This document shows, piece after piece, positions 18,354 through 27,055 of a DNA stretch of 64,000 nucleotides. Positions within the stretch are counted from its first letter, which is position 1, and every line of letters begins with the position of its first letter. Below the pieces are notes generated by a model that ran no database searches, had not been told where the DNA came from, and saw only the letters and a program-made list of their open reading frames with translations. Origin of the DNA: Phaeobacter sp. HF9A (GTDB lineage Bacteria; Pseudomonadota; Alphaproteobacteria; Rhodobacterales; Rhodobacteraceae); the NCBI RefSeq assembly GCF_011806385.1, contig NZ_JAATOX010000003.1:1-64000 (forward strand), read 5' to 3'. Made by a program: the position numbers and the translations under genes.

Positions 18354-19640
18354 ATGGCTCAGAAAACCTTTGCCTTTTTCCCAGAGGCGGCCTTTGGCCC
18401 CGCGCTGAATTCCGTGGGCATTGCCCAGGCCGTGGAACGCATGGGGCATAAGGCGGTGTTCCTTTCGGACCCCGGATTTGTCGATGTCTACAAGGGCTAT
18501 GGCTTTGAGGCCCATCCGGTGAACCTGTCCGAGCCGATGCCGGCCGAGCAGATGGCGAAGTTCTGGGAGGATTTCATCAACGGCCATATTCCGAACTTCC
18601 GCAAGGCGCCGATCGATCAGATCGACAACTACGTCAAGGAATGCTGGGAAGCGATCGTCGACAGTGCGAAATGGGCGCAAAAGGACCTGCCCGCGATCCT
18701 GGCCGAGATCAAACCGGATGTGATTTCGGTGGACAATGTGATCCTGTTCCCGGCGATCAAACAGCACGGTGTGCCCTGGGTGCGCATCATCTCCTGTTCG
18801 GAGAACGAGATCGAGGACGATGCGATCCCGCCGCATCTGTCCGGCATGTCGGAAAAGGACACCGAAGGGCACGCCGCCTTCCGCGCCAGGTTCAACGAGG
18901 TGGTGAAGCCGCTGCACGATGATTTCAACGCCTTTCTGGCGGAGAACAACGAAGACCCCTATCCCTTGGGCCAGTTCTTTGAGGCCTCGCCCTATCTCAA
19001 CCTGCTGCTCTATCCCGAGCAGGTGAAATACAACCGGGCCAAGCCGCTGGACCCCGGCCAGTTCCAGTATCTTGAGGGCTGCGTGCGGCAGGACGATCCC
19101 TATGAGGTGCCGACCTTCAAGAAGAACAACGACGGCCCGCTGCTGTATATCTCTTTCGGCTCGCTTGGGGCGGGGGATACGGATCTGCTGAAGCGGCTGA
19201 TCACGCTGGTTGGAAAGTCGCGCTATCGGGCGCTGGTTAATGTCGGGGACTACAAGGACGATTACAGCGATATCCCGGACAATGTGATCATCGACAGCTG
19301 GTTCCCGCAGCCCTCGGTCATTCCGCAGGTCGATGCGGTCATCCATCACGGCGGCAACAACTCCTTCACCGAGTGCCTCTATTTCGGCAAGCCGGCGATC
19401 ATCATGTCCTATGTCTGGGACGGTCATGACAACGCGATGCGGGTTCAGGAAACCGGGCATGGGTTCCGCTCGGAGCGGTATGACTGGACCGAAGAAGAGC
19501 TGATCGAAAAGATCGAAACCTGCCTTACCGACGCGGAGATGGCGGCCCGGCTCAAGGAGACGTCGGCGCATATGCAATCGCAGAACGGTCAGGAAAAGGC
19601 GGCGCGCCTGCTGGTGGATCTGGCGGAGAAGGGCGCATGA
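18354..19640 (+). CDS. GT1-family glycosyltransferase, second paralogue
   Basis: This 428-residue GT-B glycosyltransferase is clearly paralogous to the one at 12025. Both share the N-terminal FPEAAFGPALNSVGIAQ pattern and the donor site SWFPQPSV with HHGGNN at 331-336, Glu340, and DGHDN at 356-360. The ATG at 18354 lies 8 bp after AGGAG; the earlier GTG at 18345 overlaps that site. It follows the importer ATPase gene by about 70 bp and overlaps the next cupin gene by 4 bp. The acceptor is unknown. Two diverged copies under one control region suggest two sugar additions or two acceptors. Confidence 0.86.
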   Translation: MAQKTFAFFPEAAFGPALNSVGIAQAVERMGHKAVFLSDPGFVDVYKGYGFEAHPVNLSEPMPAEQMAKFWEDFINGHIPNFRKAPIDQIDNYVKECWEAIVDSAKWAQKDLPAILAEIKPDVISVDNVILFPAIKQHGVPWVRIISCSENEIEDDAIPPHLSGMSEKDTEGHAAFRARFNEVVKPLHDDFNAFLAENNEDPYPLGQFFEASPYLNLLLYPEQVKYNRAKPLDPGQFQYLEGCVRQDDPYEVPTFKKNNDGPLLYISFGSLGAGDTDLLKRLITLVGKSRYRALVNVGDYKDDYSDIPDNVIIDSWFPQPSVIPQVDAVIHHGGNNSFTECLYFGKPAIIMSYVWDGHDNAMRVQETGHGFRSERYDWTEEELIEKIETCLTDAEMAARLKETSAHMQSQNGQEKAARLLVDLAEKGA

Positions 19641-19999
19641 GCAATCTTGATTCCTCGGCGCCGCATATCCACGCGGCCACAACCTATGACGATCTTGTCG
19701 ATTGGGGTCCGCAGCCGGACATGATCGAAGGGCAATCCCATTCCACCGGTCGGCTCCTGCATAAGGGGCCGAACAATTCGCCCGAAACCGGTGTCTGGGT
19801 CTGCACGCCCGGCACCTGGCGGATTTCCGTCCCGCGCGACGAGTTCTGTCATTTTGTTTCCGGGCGGGTGATCTATCGCCGCGATGGGTCGGACGAGGTC
19901 ATCGAGGCAACGCCGGGCACCTGCGTCATGTTTCCCGCAGGCTGGGAAGGCACCGCCGAGATCACCGAGACCCTGCGCAATATCTATATGCTTGTCTGA
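19637..19999 (+). CDS. Small Cupin_3-type protein, first tandem copy
   Basis: This 120-residue single-domain cupin resembles the (S)-ureidoglycine-hydrolase/EutQ-like group. The core reads GVWVCTPGTWRISVPRDEFCHFVSGRVIYRR, then TPGTCVMFPAGWEGTAEI. The metal-binding histidine set is reduced, with only the His in EFCHF obvious. It overlaps the glycosyltransferase gene by 4 bp and is followed by a close relative. Such cupins often bind or isomerise small amines, but the function here is unassigned. Confidence 0.78.
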   Translation: MSNLDSSAPHIHAATTYDDLVDWGPQPDMIEGQSHSTGRLLHKGPNNSPETGVWVCTPGTWRISVPRDEFCHFVSGRVIYRRDGSDEVIEATPGTCVMFPAGWEGTAEITETLRNIYMLV

Positions 20000-20011
20000 A
20001 TGGAGAAAGAC

Positions 20012-20356
20012 ATGAAAGCCCCTGTTATGCACAAACCCCTGGAGATCACCGACACGGTGGACTGGGGGATCATTCCAACCATGATCGAAGGCGAAAGCCA
20101 TACCTCCGGCAAGGTCCTGCACAAGGGTCCCGATGGCCAGAGCGAGTGTGGATTGTGGATCTGCACCCCCGGTAAATGGGACTGCCACGTCACCAAGGAC
20201 GAGTTCTGTCATTTTCTGGAAGGCCGCTGCACCTACGTGCATGAAAGCGGCGATGTGATAGAGATCACCCCGGACACCGCCGCCTTTTTTCCGCAGGACT
20301 GGAAGGGTGTCTGTACCGTTCACGAGACAGTCAAAAAGGTCTATATGATCCGATGA
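20012..20356 (+). CDS. Small Cupin_3-type protein, second tandem copy
   Basis: This cupin of about 114 residues shares the layout of its upstream neighbour (DWGIIPTMIEGESHTSG, EFCHFLEGRCTYV, FFPQDWKGVCTV), so the pair is a tandem duplication. The ATG at 20012 follows GGAGAAAG; an in-frame ATG at 20000 lies on that ribosome site and is less likely. It overlaps the kinase gene by 4 bp. Function unknown. Confidence 0.78.
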   Translation: MKAPVMHKPLEITDTVDWGIIPTMIEGESHTSGKVLHKGPDGQSECGLWICTPGKWDCHVTKDEFCHFLEGRCTYVHESGDVIEITPDTAAFFPQDWKGVCTVHETVKKVYMIR

Positions 20357-21417
20357 GCCCCGCCGCGCCCCTCTCCATCGCCGATGCCAATCTGTCAGAC
20401 GGGGCGGTCGCATTCCTGCGCCGCCATGGTCTGGCAGAGGTCAGCTTGCAGGCCTTTGACGCGGATGCCTCGACGCGCCGCTATTTCCGCCTGCTTGGGC
20501 AGAACCTTCTGTTGATGGACGATCGCCATGACCCCGAAGGCTTTGCCGCCTTTGCCCAGATATCGGCGCATCTGGGCGGGCTCGGCCTCTCCGCGCCCCG
20601 GGTGCTGGAACAGGATCGGGCGCAGGGTCTGGCCCTGATCGAAGACATGGGCGATGACACCTATGCCCGTTGTCTGGCCCGTGGGGTCGAGGAGGGCGCG
20701 CTTTATCACCTGGCGGTGGAGGCGCTATTGCATCTGCATCACGATGCGCGGGGGGCGCAGATCGACCGGCCCGCCTATGACCTCAGCGTGCATCTGGACG
20801 AGCTGTCGATCTTTTCGCAGTGGTTCGCACCGGCGGTGGCGCCGGACATTGATGTGGCGCGGTTTGACGGCGCGTTCCGCAGCCTTTGGGCCAGGGCGCT
20901 GGCACCTGTGGCGGATCGCCATGAAACGCTGGTGTTGCGCGATTTCCACGTGGACAACCTGATGCTGCTGGAGGGGCGCGAAGGCGTTGCGCGCTGTGGC
21001 CTGCTGGATTTTCAGGACGCGATCCTTGGCCCGTCGGAATATGATCTTCTTTCGCTGCTGCAAGACGCGCGCCGGGATCTGGCCGCCGGGCTGGAAGAGG
21101 AGCTGCTGACCTATTACTGCGCCCACGCCCCGGCGCATCTGGGCGGCGCCGAGGCGATCCGCCAGCGCTATGCGCTGCTCGGGGCGCAGCGCCACGCACG
21201 TATTCTGGGCGTCTTTGTGCGCCTCTGCCTGCGAGACGGGAAGGCGCGCTATCTGGCCTTCCTGACGCGGGTTTTGACACAATTCCAGACCGCATTGCAG
21301 GCCGCTGGCCTTGCCGAGATTGCGGACTTCCTGAATGCCGAATTGCCGGGCTGGGCGCAGATTGCACAGACGCTGCCCCAGACCTTGTTGCAAAGAAATG
21401 GACCGACAAATGACTGA
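20353..21417 (+). CDS. AmgK-like aminoglycoside phosphotransferase-family sugar kinase
   Basis: This 354-residue APH-fold kinase has the features of AmgK, the anomeric MurNAc/GlcNAc kinase: DASTRRYFRL near residue 38, LALIEDMGDDTY at 93-104, the catalytic loop VLRDFHVDNLM (Asp197, Asn202) and the metal site LLDFQDAILGPSEYDL (Asp219, Asp222). AmgK works with the uridylyltransferase MurU. A GlmU/MurU-like enzyme is encoded at 24428 in the same operon, separated by two aldehyde dehydrogenases. Activation of a HexNAc-type sugar at C1 is the likely role. The substrate could differ, for example another amino sugar or an amino alcohol. Confidence 0.8.
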   Translation: MSPAAPLSIADANLSDGAVAFLRRHGLAEVSLQAFDADASTRRYFRLLGQNLLLMDDRHDPEGFAAFAQISAHLGGLGLSAPRVLEQDRAQGLALIEDMGDDTYARCLARGVEEGALYHLAVEALLHLHHDARGAQIDRPAYDLSVHLDELSIFSQWFAPAVAPDIDVARFDGAFRSLWARALAPVADRHETLVLRDFHVDNLMLLEGREGVARCGLLDFQDAILGPSEYDLLSLLQDARRDLAAGLEEELLTYYCAHAPAHLGGAEAIRQRYALLGAQRHARILGVFVRLCLRDGKARYLAFLTRVLTQFQTALQAAGLAEIADFLNAELPGWAQIAQTLPQTLLQRNGPTND

Positions 21418-22915
21418 TGCCCTTTCCCCCTGTTACTATCTGGCGCCTGATTATGTGCCCACCACCGGTTCCGTGCACGAGGTGCAGGATCCGGCCACGC
21501 TGGACACTGTCGGCAGCTATGGCGCGCCCTCCTCTGAGCAGCTCGAAGAGCTGCTGGACCGGGTGAATGCGGCGCAGAAATCCTGGGCTGCGATGGATTG
21601 CAAGACCCGCGCGGGCCTGTTGCACCGGGTGGCCGATGCGATGGAGCAGGCGGATATGACCGAGATCGCCGTCATGATGACGCGCGAGATCGGCAAACCC
21701 TACCCCGAAGCCATCGGCGAGATCGCCAATATCCCGGCGGTCTTTCGTTATTACGCCGAAATGGCGCGGGACGATGCGGGCAAGATCGCAGGCCCGATGC
21801 AGCCGGGCTCTTTCCAATATCAGACCTATGCGCCGCATGGGGTTTCGGTCCATATCGTGCCCTATAACTTCCCGCTGATCCTTGGCTGCTGGACCATTGC
21901 GGCCTCGCTGGCGGCGGGCAATGGCGTGGTGCTGAAGGCGGCGCCGGCGGGCACGATCTGCACGCTGATGTTCATGAAATTCTTCGCCGCGCTGCCCAAG
22001 GATCTGATCGCTTGTGTGGGCGGTGGGGCCGAGCTGGGCCAGCAGCTGATCGCTAGCCCCAAGACCCATGCCATCGCCTTTACCGGCTCGGCAGAGGTGG
22101 GGCGCAAGATCGCGATGGAGGCGGCCAGCCGGATGAAACCCTGTGTCATCGAGGGCGGCGGCAGCGATCCCATGATCGTCTCCAAACATGCCGATGTGCA
22201 GGTGGCTGCGGCGGCTGCGGTGACCACGGCCTATCTGCAATCGGGGCAGGTCTGCACCTCGGCAGAGCGGATCTATGTCGAGGCAGAAGTCTATGATGAC
22301 TTCGTTGCAGCCATGATCGCGCGCACCCGCCAGCTGCGTGTGGGCAATGGTCTGGGCATCGCCGAGATCGGGCCCGTGGTCTCCGAAGCAGCGCGGGACC
22401 GCGTGCTGGGCTGGATCGAACGGGCCCGCGACAAAGGGGCCACCATTGCGCTGGGCGGCGGTATCCCTGCGGATCAACCCAAGGGCTGGTTCATCGAGCC
22501 GACGATCGTGACCGAGGTGACCCAGGACATGGGCCTGTTTGAGCACGAGATCTTTGGCCCCGTGGTGTCGATCGTGCGCACGCAGAGCTTTGACGAGGCG
22601 CTGGAGCTGGCCAATGATTCAGATTTCGGCTTGGGCGCCAGCGTCTTTACCCGCGATCTGGGCGAGGCTCATCAGGCCATTGACGCGTTGCAGGCCGGGA
22701 TGGTCTGGGTCAACAACCCGCTGGTGGACAATGACGCGCTGCCCTTTGGCGGGGTCAAGTCCTCGGGGCTTGGCCGCGCGCTGGGGCGTATCGGGCTTGA
22801 TGCCTTCCGCCAGCCCAAGATGGTGATCCTCGATCCCGTCGCGAAGGAGGCGGACTGGTGGTATCCCTATCCAGATGATTGGTTCCTCGACGCCGGCGGC
22901 CGCAAACACGTCTGA
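21410..22915 (+). CDS. Aldehyde dehydrogenase, first copy
   Basis: This 501-residue NAD(P)-dependent aldehyde dehydrogenase has catalytic Cys282 (GQVCTS) and general base Glu248. The segment around Glu248 reads IEGGGSDPMIV instead of the usual LELGGKxP, a divergent active-site neighbourhood. The cofactor segment PYNFP and FTGSAEVG are present. The ATG at 21410 overlaps the kinase stop by 8 bp. In this cluster it probably oxidises the aldehyde made by the flavoenzyme at 25177. Confidence 0.88.
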   Translation: MTDALSPCYYLAPDYVPTTGSVHEVQDPATLDTVGSYGAPSSEQLEELLDRVNAAQKSWAAMDCKTRAGLLHRVADAMEQADMTEIAVMMTREIGKPYPEAIGEIANIPAVFRYYAEMARDDAGKIAGPMQPGSFQYQTYAPHGVSVHIVPYNFPLILGCWTIAASLAAGNGVVLKAAPAGTICTLMFMKFFAALPKDLIACVGGGAELGQQLIASPKTHAIAFTGSAEVGRKIAMEAASRMKPCVIEGGGSDPMIVSKHADVQVAAAAAVTTAYLQSGQVCTSAERIYVEAEVYDDFVAAMIARTRQLRVGNGLGIAEIGPVVSEAARDRVLGWIERARDKGATIALGGGIPADQPKGWFIEPTIVTEVTQDMGLFEHEIFGPVVSIVRTQSFDEALELANDSDFGLGASVFTRDLGEAHQAIDALQAGMVWVNNPLVDNDALPFGGVKSSGLGRALGRIGLDAFRQPKMVILDPVAKEADWWYPYPDDWFLDAGGRKHV

Positions 22916-22937
22916 CTCTCAGCAAGCGAGAAAACCC

Positions 22938-24431
22938 ATGAAAACCGAGCTTTATATTGACGGCGCCTTTGTGGCGCCGGCAGGTGGCGCGACTTTGCCC
23001 GCTGTTGACCCCGCGACCGAGCAGGTCTTTGCCCAGGTGGCGTCTGGCGGCGCGGAAGATATCGACCGCGCCGTGCGCGCGGCCCGCCGTGCCTTTGATG
23101 CGGGCGTCTGGTCTGACCTGCCCGCGACCGAGCGGGCCGCCGTGCTGCGCCGGATCGCAAACGGGATCCGCGAAAACCTTGCGGATCTGGCCGCGCTGGA
23201 GACCCGCGACAACGGCAAACCCCTGCCAGAGGCGCAGTGGGATATCGAGGATGCGGCCTTCTGCTTTGACTATTACGCCGATCTGGCCGAGGCGGACGCG
23301 GCGCAGCCCCTGCGCACCAATGATGTGGGCGACGCCCGGTTTGACAGCCGTGTGCTGCGCGAACCGGTTGGCGTGGTCGCGGCGATTACGCCGTGGAACT
23401 TCCCGATGCTGATGGCGGTCTGGAAAGTGGCTCCGGCGCTTGCCGCTGGGTGTTGCGTGGTTCTGAAACCCTCCGAGCTCTGCGCGATGACCTGCCATGC
23501 GCTGGCGGGGATCATCGACAAGGCCGGGCTGCCTGCGGGTGTGTTCAACCTGGTGACCGGGTTTGGTGCGGAGGCGGGCGCGCCGCTGTCGGAACATGCG
23601 CTGGTCGACAAGGTGGCTTTTACCGGCTCGGTCGCGACCGGGCGCAAGGTGATGCAGGCGGCCTCGGCCGGTATTCGGACCGTGTCGCTGGAGCTGGGCG
23701 GTAAGTCCCCGTTCCTGGTTTTTGACGATTGCGATATCGACAAGGCGGTGGAGTGGATCCTGTTCGGGATCTTCTGGAACAAGGGCGAGGTCTGCTCGGC
23801 CACCTCGCGGGTTCTGGTGCAGCGCGGGATCTACGCGCGGCTGATCGAGCGGCTGAAAGAGGTCACCGAGGCGATCAGGATCGGCGCAGGCGATCAGCCG
23901 GGGGTCAAGCTTGGCCCGATCGTCTCCAAGGGCCAATATGACAAGATCCTTGGCTTTCTTGAGCGTGCCAAGGACAGCGGTGCCCGTTTGGTGACCGGGG
24001 GCGGCCGGGCCGAGGGGTTCGAGGTGGGATATTACATCGCGCCGACCATCTATGCCGATGTGCCGTTGGACGCCGAAATCTGGCGCGAAGAGATCTTTGG
24101 TCCCGTGGTCTGCCTCAATCCTTTTGACACCGAAGAAGAGGCGCTGCGGTTGGCGAATGACAGCCCCTATGGGCTGGCAGCGGCGGTGATGTCGGACGAT
24201 TTGGAGCGCTGCGACCGGGTGGCGGCCAAATTGCGTGCCGGTATCATCTGGATCAACTGCTCGCAGCCGACTTTCACGCAGGCGCCTTGGGGGGGCTACA
24301 AATCCTCGGGCATTGGCCGCGAGCTGGGGCGCGAAGGCTTTGATGCCTTTCTGGAAACCAAGCAGGTAACCCGCTTTGATCACAGCCAGACCTGGGGCTG
24401 GTATCTGGATGAGGAGGAGGCAGGTCAATGA
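22938..24431 (+). CDS. Aldehyde dehydrogenase, second copy (betaine-aldehyde/aminoaldehyde type)
   Basis: This 497-residue aldehyde dehydrogenase has all standard motifs: TPWNFP, FTGSVATG, LELGGKSP with Glu252, and GEVCSA with Cys286. It resembles enzymes acting on betaine aldehyde and omega-aminoaldehydes. It starts 22 bp after the first dehydrogenase and overlaps the nucleotidyltransferase gene by 4 bp. The two dehydrogenases are quite diverged and probably use different aldehydes. The substrate is inferred from operon content. Confidence 0.9.
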   Translation: MKTELYIDGAFVAPAGGATLPAVDPATEQVFAQVASGGAEDIDRAVRAARRAFDAGVWSDLPATERAAVLRRIANGIRENLADLAALETRDNGKPLPEAQWDIEDAAFCFDYYADLAEADAAQPLRTNDVGDARFDSRVLREPVGVVAAITPWNFPMLMAVWKVAPALAAGCCVVLKPSELCAMTCHALAGIIDKAGLPAGVFNLVTGFGAEAGAPLSEHALVDKVAFTGSVATGRKVMQAASAGIRTVSLELGGKSPFLVFDDCDIDKAVEWILFGIFWNKGEVCSATSRVLVQRGIYARLIERLKEVTEAIRIGAGDQPGVKLGPIVSKGQYDKILGFLERAKDSGARLVTGGGRAEGFEVGYYIAPTIYADVPLDAEIWREEIFGPVVCLNPFDTEEEALRLANDSPYGLAAAVMSDDLERCDRVAAKLRAGIIWINCSQPTFTQAPWGGYKSSGIGRELGREGFDAFLETKQVTRFDHSQTWGWYLDEEEAGQ

Positions 24432-25180
24432 CGATGCCAACAGAGATCGCCGCCATCGTGCTCGCGGCGGGCAAGGGCACGCGGATGGGGTCTGACCTGC
24501 ACAAGGTGCTGCATTCCCTTAATGGCAAGCCGCTGCTGGGCCATGTGCTGGACACGCTTGAGGGCATAGAGGCGGCGCGGCGGCTTGTCGTGGTCGGGGC
24601 CGGGCGCGAGCAGATCACGGCGGCCTATCCCGCGCTGGATACTGTCGTTCAGGAGGAGCAGCTCGGCACCGGCCATGCGGTGCGGATCGCGGCCAAGGCG
24701 CTGGAGGGGTTTCAGGGCACCGTGCTGGTGCTGTATGGCGACGTTCCGCTGGTCTCGGCGCGGACGATGGCGGCGCTCTGTGACACGATTGACGCGCAGA
24801 CCGCCGTTGCGGTGCTGGGGTTCCACCCGCAGGATGCCGGGGCCTATGGGCGTCTGGTGACCGGGCCGGACGGAACATTGGAGCGGATTGTCGAATTCTC
24901 CGATGCCTCTGATGCGGAGCGGGCGATTACCTTTTGCAATTCCGGCATTCTGGCGGTGCGGGCAGATGCGCTGTTTCAGCTTCTTCCCAGGATCCGCAAC
25001 GACAATGCCAAGGGCGAATACTACCTCACCGATCTGGTGGGGCTGGCGCGACAGGCCGGGCACCGGGTTGCCACGGCCGAGGCCGATCCCTTCGAGGTGA
25101 CCGGCGTCAATTCCCAGGCGGAACTGGCCGCGCTGGAACAGGCGTTGCAGGCGCGCAATGCGCCAAAGGGGGCATCGTGA
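24428..25180 (+). CDS. GlmU/MurU-like HexNAc-1-phosphate uridylyltransferase
   Basis: This 250-residue single-domain nucleotidyltransferase is strikingly similar to the N-terminal half of GlmU: LAAGKGTRMGSDLHKVLH, QEEQLGTGHAV, GDVPLVS, AYGRLV, a CNSGILAV strand, NDNAKGEYYLTDLV and TGVNSQAEL. The acetyltransferase beta-helix of GlmU is absent. With the AmgK-like kinase at 20353 it could make a UDP-amino-sugar from the free sugar. The two GT1 enzymes of the same cluster are obvious consumers. Its stop overlaps the flavoenzyme GTG start. Confidence 0.82.
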   Translation: MTMPTEIAAIVLAAGKGTRMGSDLHKVLHSLNGKPLLGHVLDTLEGIEAARRLVVVGAGREQITAAYPALDTVVQEEQLGTGHAVRIAAKALEGFQGTVLVLYGDVPLVSARTMAALCDTIDAQTAVAVLGFHPQDAGAYGRLVTGPDGTLERIVEFSDASDAERAITFCNSGILAVRADALFQLLPRIRNDNAKGEYYLTDLVGLARQAGHRVATAEADPFEVTGVNSQAELAALEQALQARNAPKGAS

Positions 25181-26574
25181 AACTGGCCTCTCTGTCCTCG
25201 CGTTTCAACGATACTGTATTCACGCCCTATTGGCAGGAGACCGTCAGCGCGCGCAGGGATCTGCCCGCGCTGACGGGGGCGCACCGCTGCGATATCGCGG
25301 TGATCGGGGCAGGGTTTACCGGCCTGTGGAGCGCCTTGAAGGCGCGCGAACGGCATCCGAATGCGCGTATCATTGTGCTGGAGGCCCGACATCTGGCCGA
25401 AGCAGCCAGCGGTCGCAATGGCGGGTTTTCCGCGCCCAGTATCTCGCATGGGGTCGGCAATGCCGCCGCGCGCTGGCCCGATGAGGCCGAAGCGCTGGTG
25501 CGGCTGGGGCGGCAAAACCTCGACGATCTGGAGGCCGATCTGGTCACCTATGGTATCAAGGCCGAGTTCGAGCGCACCGGCAAGGTCAATGTGGCTGCCA
25601 CCCCCTGGGAGGCCGAGGGGCTGCACGACATGCAGGCGACCTATGCCCGTTTCGGGGTCGAGGCCAAGGTGCTTTCCGGCGATGAACTGAAACGCCACCT
25701 GAACAGCCCGCGCTATCCTGCGGGCCTCTATGAGCCGAACTACGCCTACGTTAATCCGGCGCGGCTGGTGCATGGGCTGGCAGAGGCCTGCCTGCGGGGC
25801 GGTGTGTCGATCCATCAGGACAGTCCCGTGTCTGCCATCACGCCGGACGGGGACGGGGTGAGCCTGACGACGCCGCGGGGCGCGTTGCGCGCGGGCAAGG
25901 TCGTCATGGCGACCAATGCCGACCTGCCCATCCTGCGCCGTCTGCGGCCCGCCATCGTGCCGATCTTCGACTATACGATCATGACAGAGCCACTGAGCGA
26001 TGCGCAATTGGAGTCGATCGGTTGGCAGGGGCGCTATGGCGTGGCTGATTGTGGCAATCAGTTCCACTACAGCCGCAAGACGGCGGACAACCGCATCCTC
26101 TGGGGCGGCTATGATGCGATCTATCACCGCGGATCCAGACGCGATGCGCAGCTTTTGAACCGGGCGCAATCCTATGCGCGGCTTGAGGCAAACTTCCTGG
26201 AGGCCTTTCCCAGCCTGTCGGGCGTGACCTTCAGCCATGCCTGGGGCGGCATCATCGACACCTCTGCGCGGCTGACTTTTTTCACCGGCACCGCGCTGGG
26301 CGGGCGTCTGGCCTATGCGATGGGCTTTACCGGGCAGGGGGTCACGGCTTCCCGCTTTGCCGCGCTGACGATGTTGGATCTGCTGGACGGCGAGGAGACC
26401 GAGCGCACGCAGCTGCGGATGAGCCGCAAGCGACCGTTTCCCTTTCCGCCGGAACCGTTGCGCGGCCTTGCGATCAAGGTCGCCCAATCTCACCTCGCGC
26501 GGGAGGATCTGACCGGCAAGCGGTCGATGCTGCTGCGTCTTATGGACCGGGCCGGGATCGGCTTTGGGTCGTGA
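25177..26574 (+). CDS. FAD-dependent oxidoreductase of the DAO/PuuB type
   Basis: This 465-residue flavoprotein has the dinucleotide-binding motif VIGAGFTGLWSALKA and a second FAD element ASGRNGGFSAPS. The GFTGQGVTASRFAA segment lies near the C-terminus. This layout is typical of amine and gamma-glutamylputrescine oxidases, which turn a C-N bond into an aldehyde plus amine. The start is a GTG at 25177 overlapping the previous stop. Paired with aldehyde dehydrogenases and an amine importer, amine oxidation is the best guess. No gamma-glutamylamine synthetase is present. Confidence 0.87.
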   Translation: MKLASLSSRFNDTVFTPYWQETVSARRDLPALTGAHRCDIAVIGAGFTGLWSALKARERHPNARIIVLEARHLAEAASGRNGGFSAPSISHGVGNAAARWPDEAEALVRLGRQNLDDLEADLVTYGIKAEFERTGKVNVAATPWEAEGLHDMQATYARFGVEAKVLSGDELKRHLNSPRYPAGLYEPNYAYVNPARLVHGLAEACLRGGVSIHQDSPVSAITPDGDGVSLTTPRGALRAGKVVMATNADLPILRRLRPAIVPIFDYTIMTEPLSDAQLESIGWQGRYGVADCGNQFHYSRKTADNRILWGGYDAIYHRGSRRDAQLLNRAQSYARLEANFLEAFPSLSGVTFSHAWGGIIDTSARLTFFTGTALGGRLAYAMGFTGQGVTASRFAALTMLDLLDGEETERTQLRMSRKRPFPFPPEPLRGLAIKVAQSHLAREDLTGKRSMLLRLMDRAGIGFGS

Positions 26575-26604
26575 TCGCAAGAAGTTCAGAAGGCAAAGGT
26601 AGAT

Positions 26605-26964
26605 ATGAGCAAATCTCCCAACCATGTTGTCGCGTTTGACGCTGGGGATCTGGCCCCGGCCGAGACCTGCGTCGAGGACCCCAAACTGGTCGATACACCC
26701 TATCGCAGCAAAAGCTGGCGGCATTTTCAGAACGCGGAGAAGGGCGCGCTTGCCGGGATCTGGGAAGCGGAGCCGCATCTGGAGCGCTGCGACTGCGATT
26801 ATGACGAGCTGTGCCACATCCTGGAGGGGCGTGTCCGCCTGACCGATGCCGAGGGCCATGCGCGTGAATTCGGGCCGGGTGACAGCTTTGTCGTGGCGGC
26901 TGGTTTTTCCGGGACCTGGGAAAACCTGACGCCGGTGCGCAAGGTGTTTTTTATCCTGTCGTGA
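26605..26964 (+). CDS. Small Cupin_3/EutQ-like protein, third cupin of the cluster
   Basis: This 119-residue single-domain cupin has the core YDELCHILEGRVRLTDAEGH followed by FGPGDSFVVAAGFSGTWE. It resembles the two cupins at 19637 and 20012 in size and in the C-H-x-L-E-G-R motif, but is more diverged. It is the last gene of the rightward operon and is followed by a strong hairpin. Function unknown. Confidence 0.8.
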   Translation: MSKSPNHVVAFDAGDLAPAETCVEDPKLVDTPYRSKSWRHFQNAEKGALAGIWEAEPHLERCDCDYDELCHILEGRVRLTDAEGHAREFGPGDSFVVAAGFSGTWENLTPVRKVFFILS

Positions 26965-26966
26965 AG

Positions 26967-26998
26967 AGGATCGCATACGCCCAGGCGCATGCGATCCT
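26967..26998. terminator. Shared terminator hairpin between convergent operons
   Basis: A long stem, AGGATCGCATACGCC paired with GGCGCATGCGATCCT with one mismatch, stands directly after the last cupin stop codon. It can serve the rightward amine cluster and the leftward peptidase gene that ends at 27056. Neither side has a strong T run. Confidence 0.65.
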
Positions 26999-27055
26999 TG
27001 CAAGGGGCGGCGTTCTGTCGTCCCGGCGTGGCAGGCCGGGACGATGGGCCAGCGC

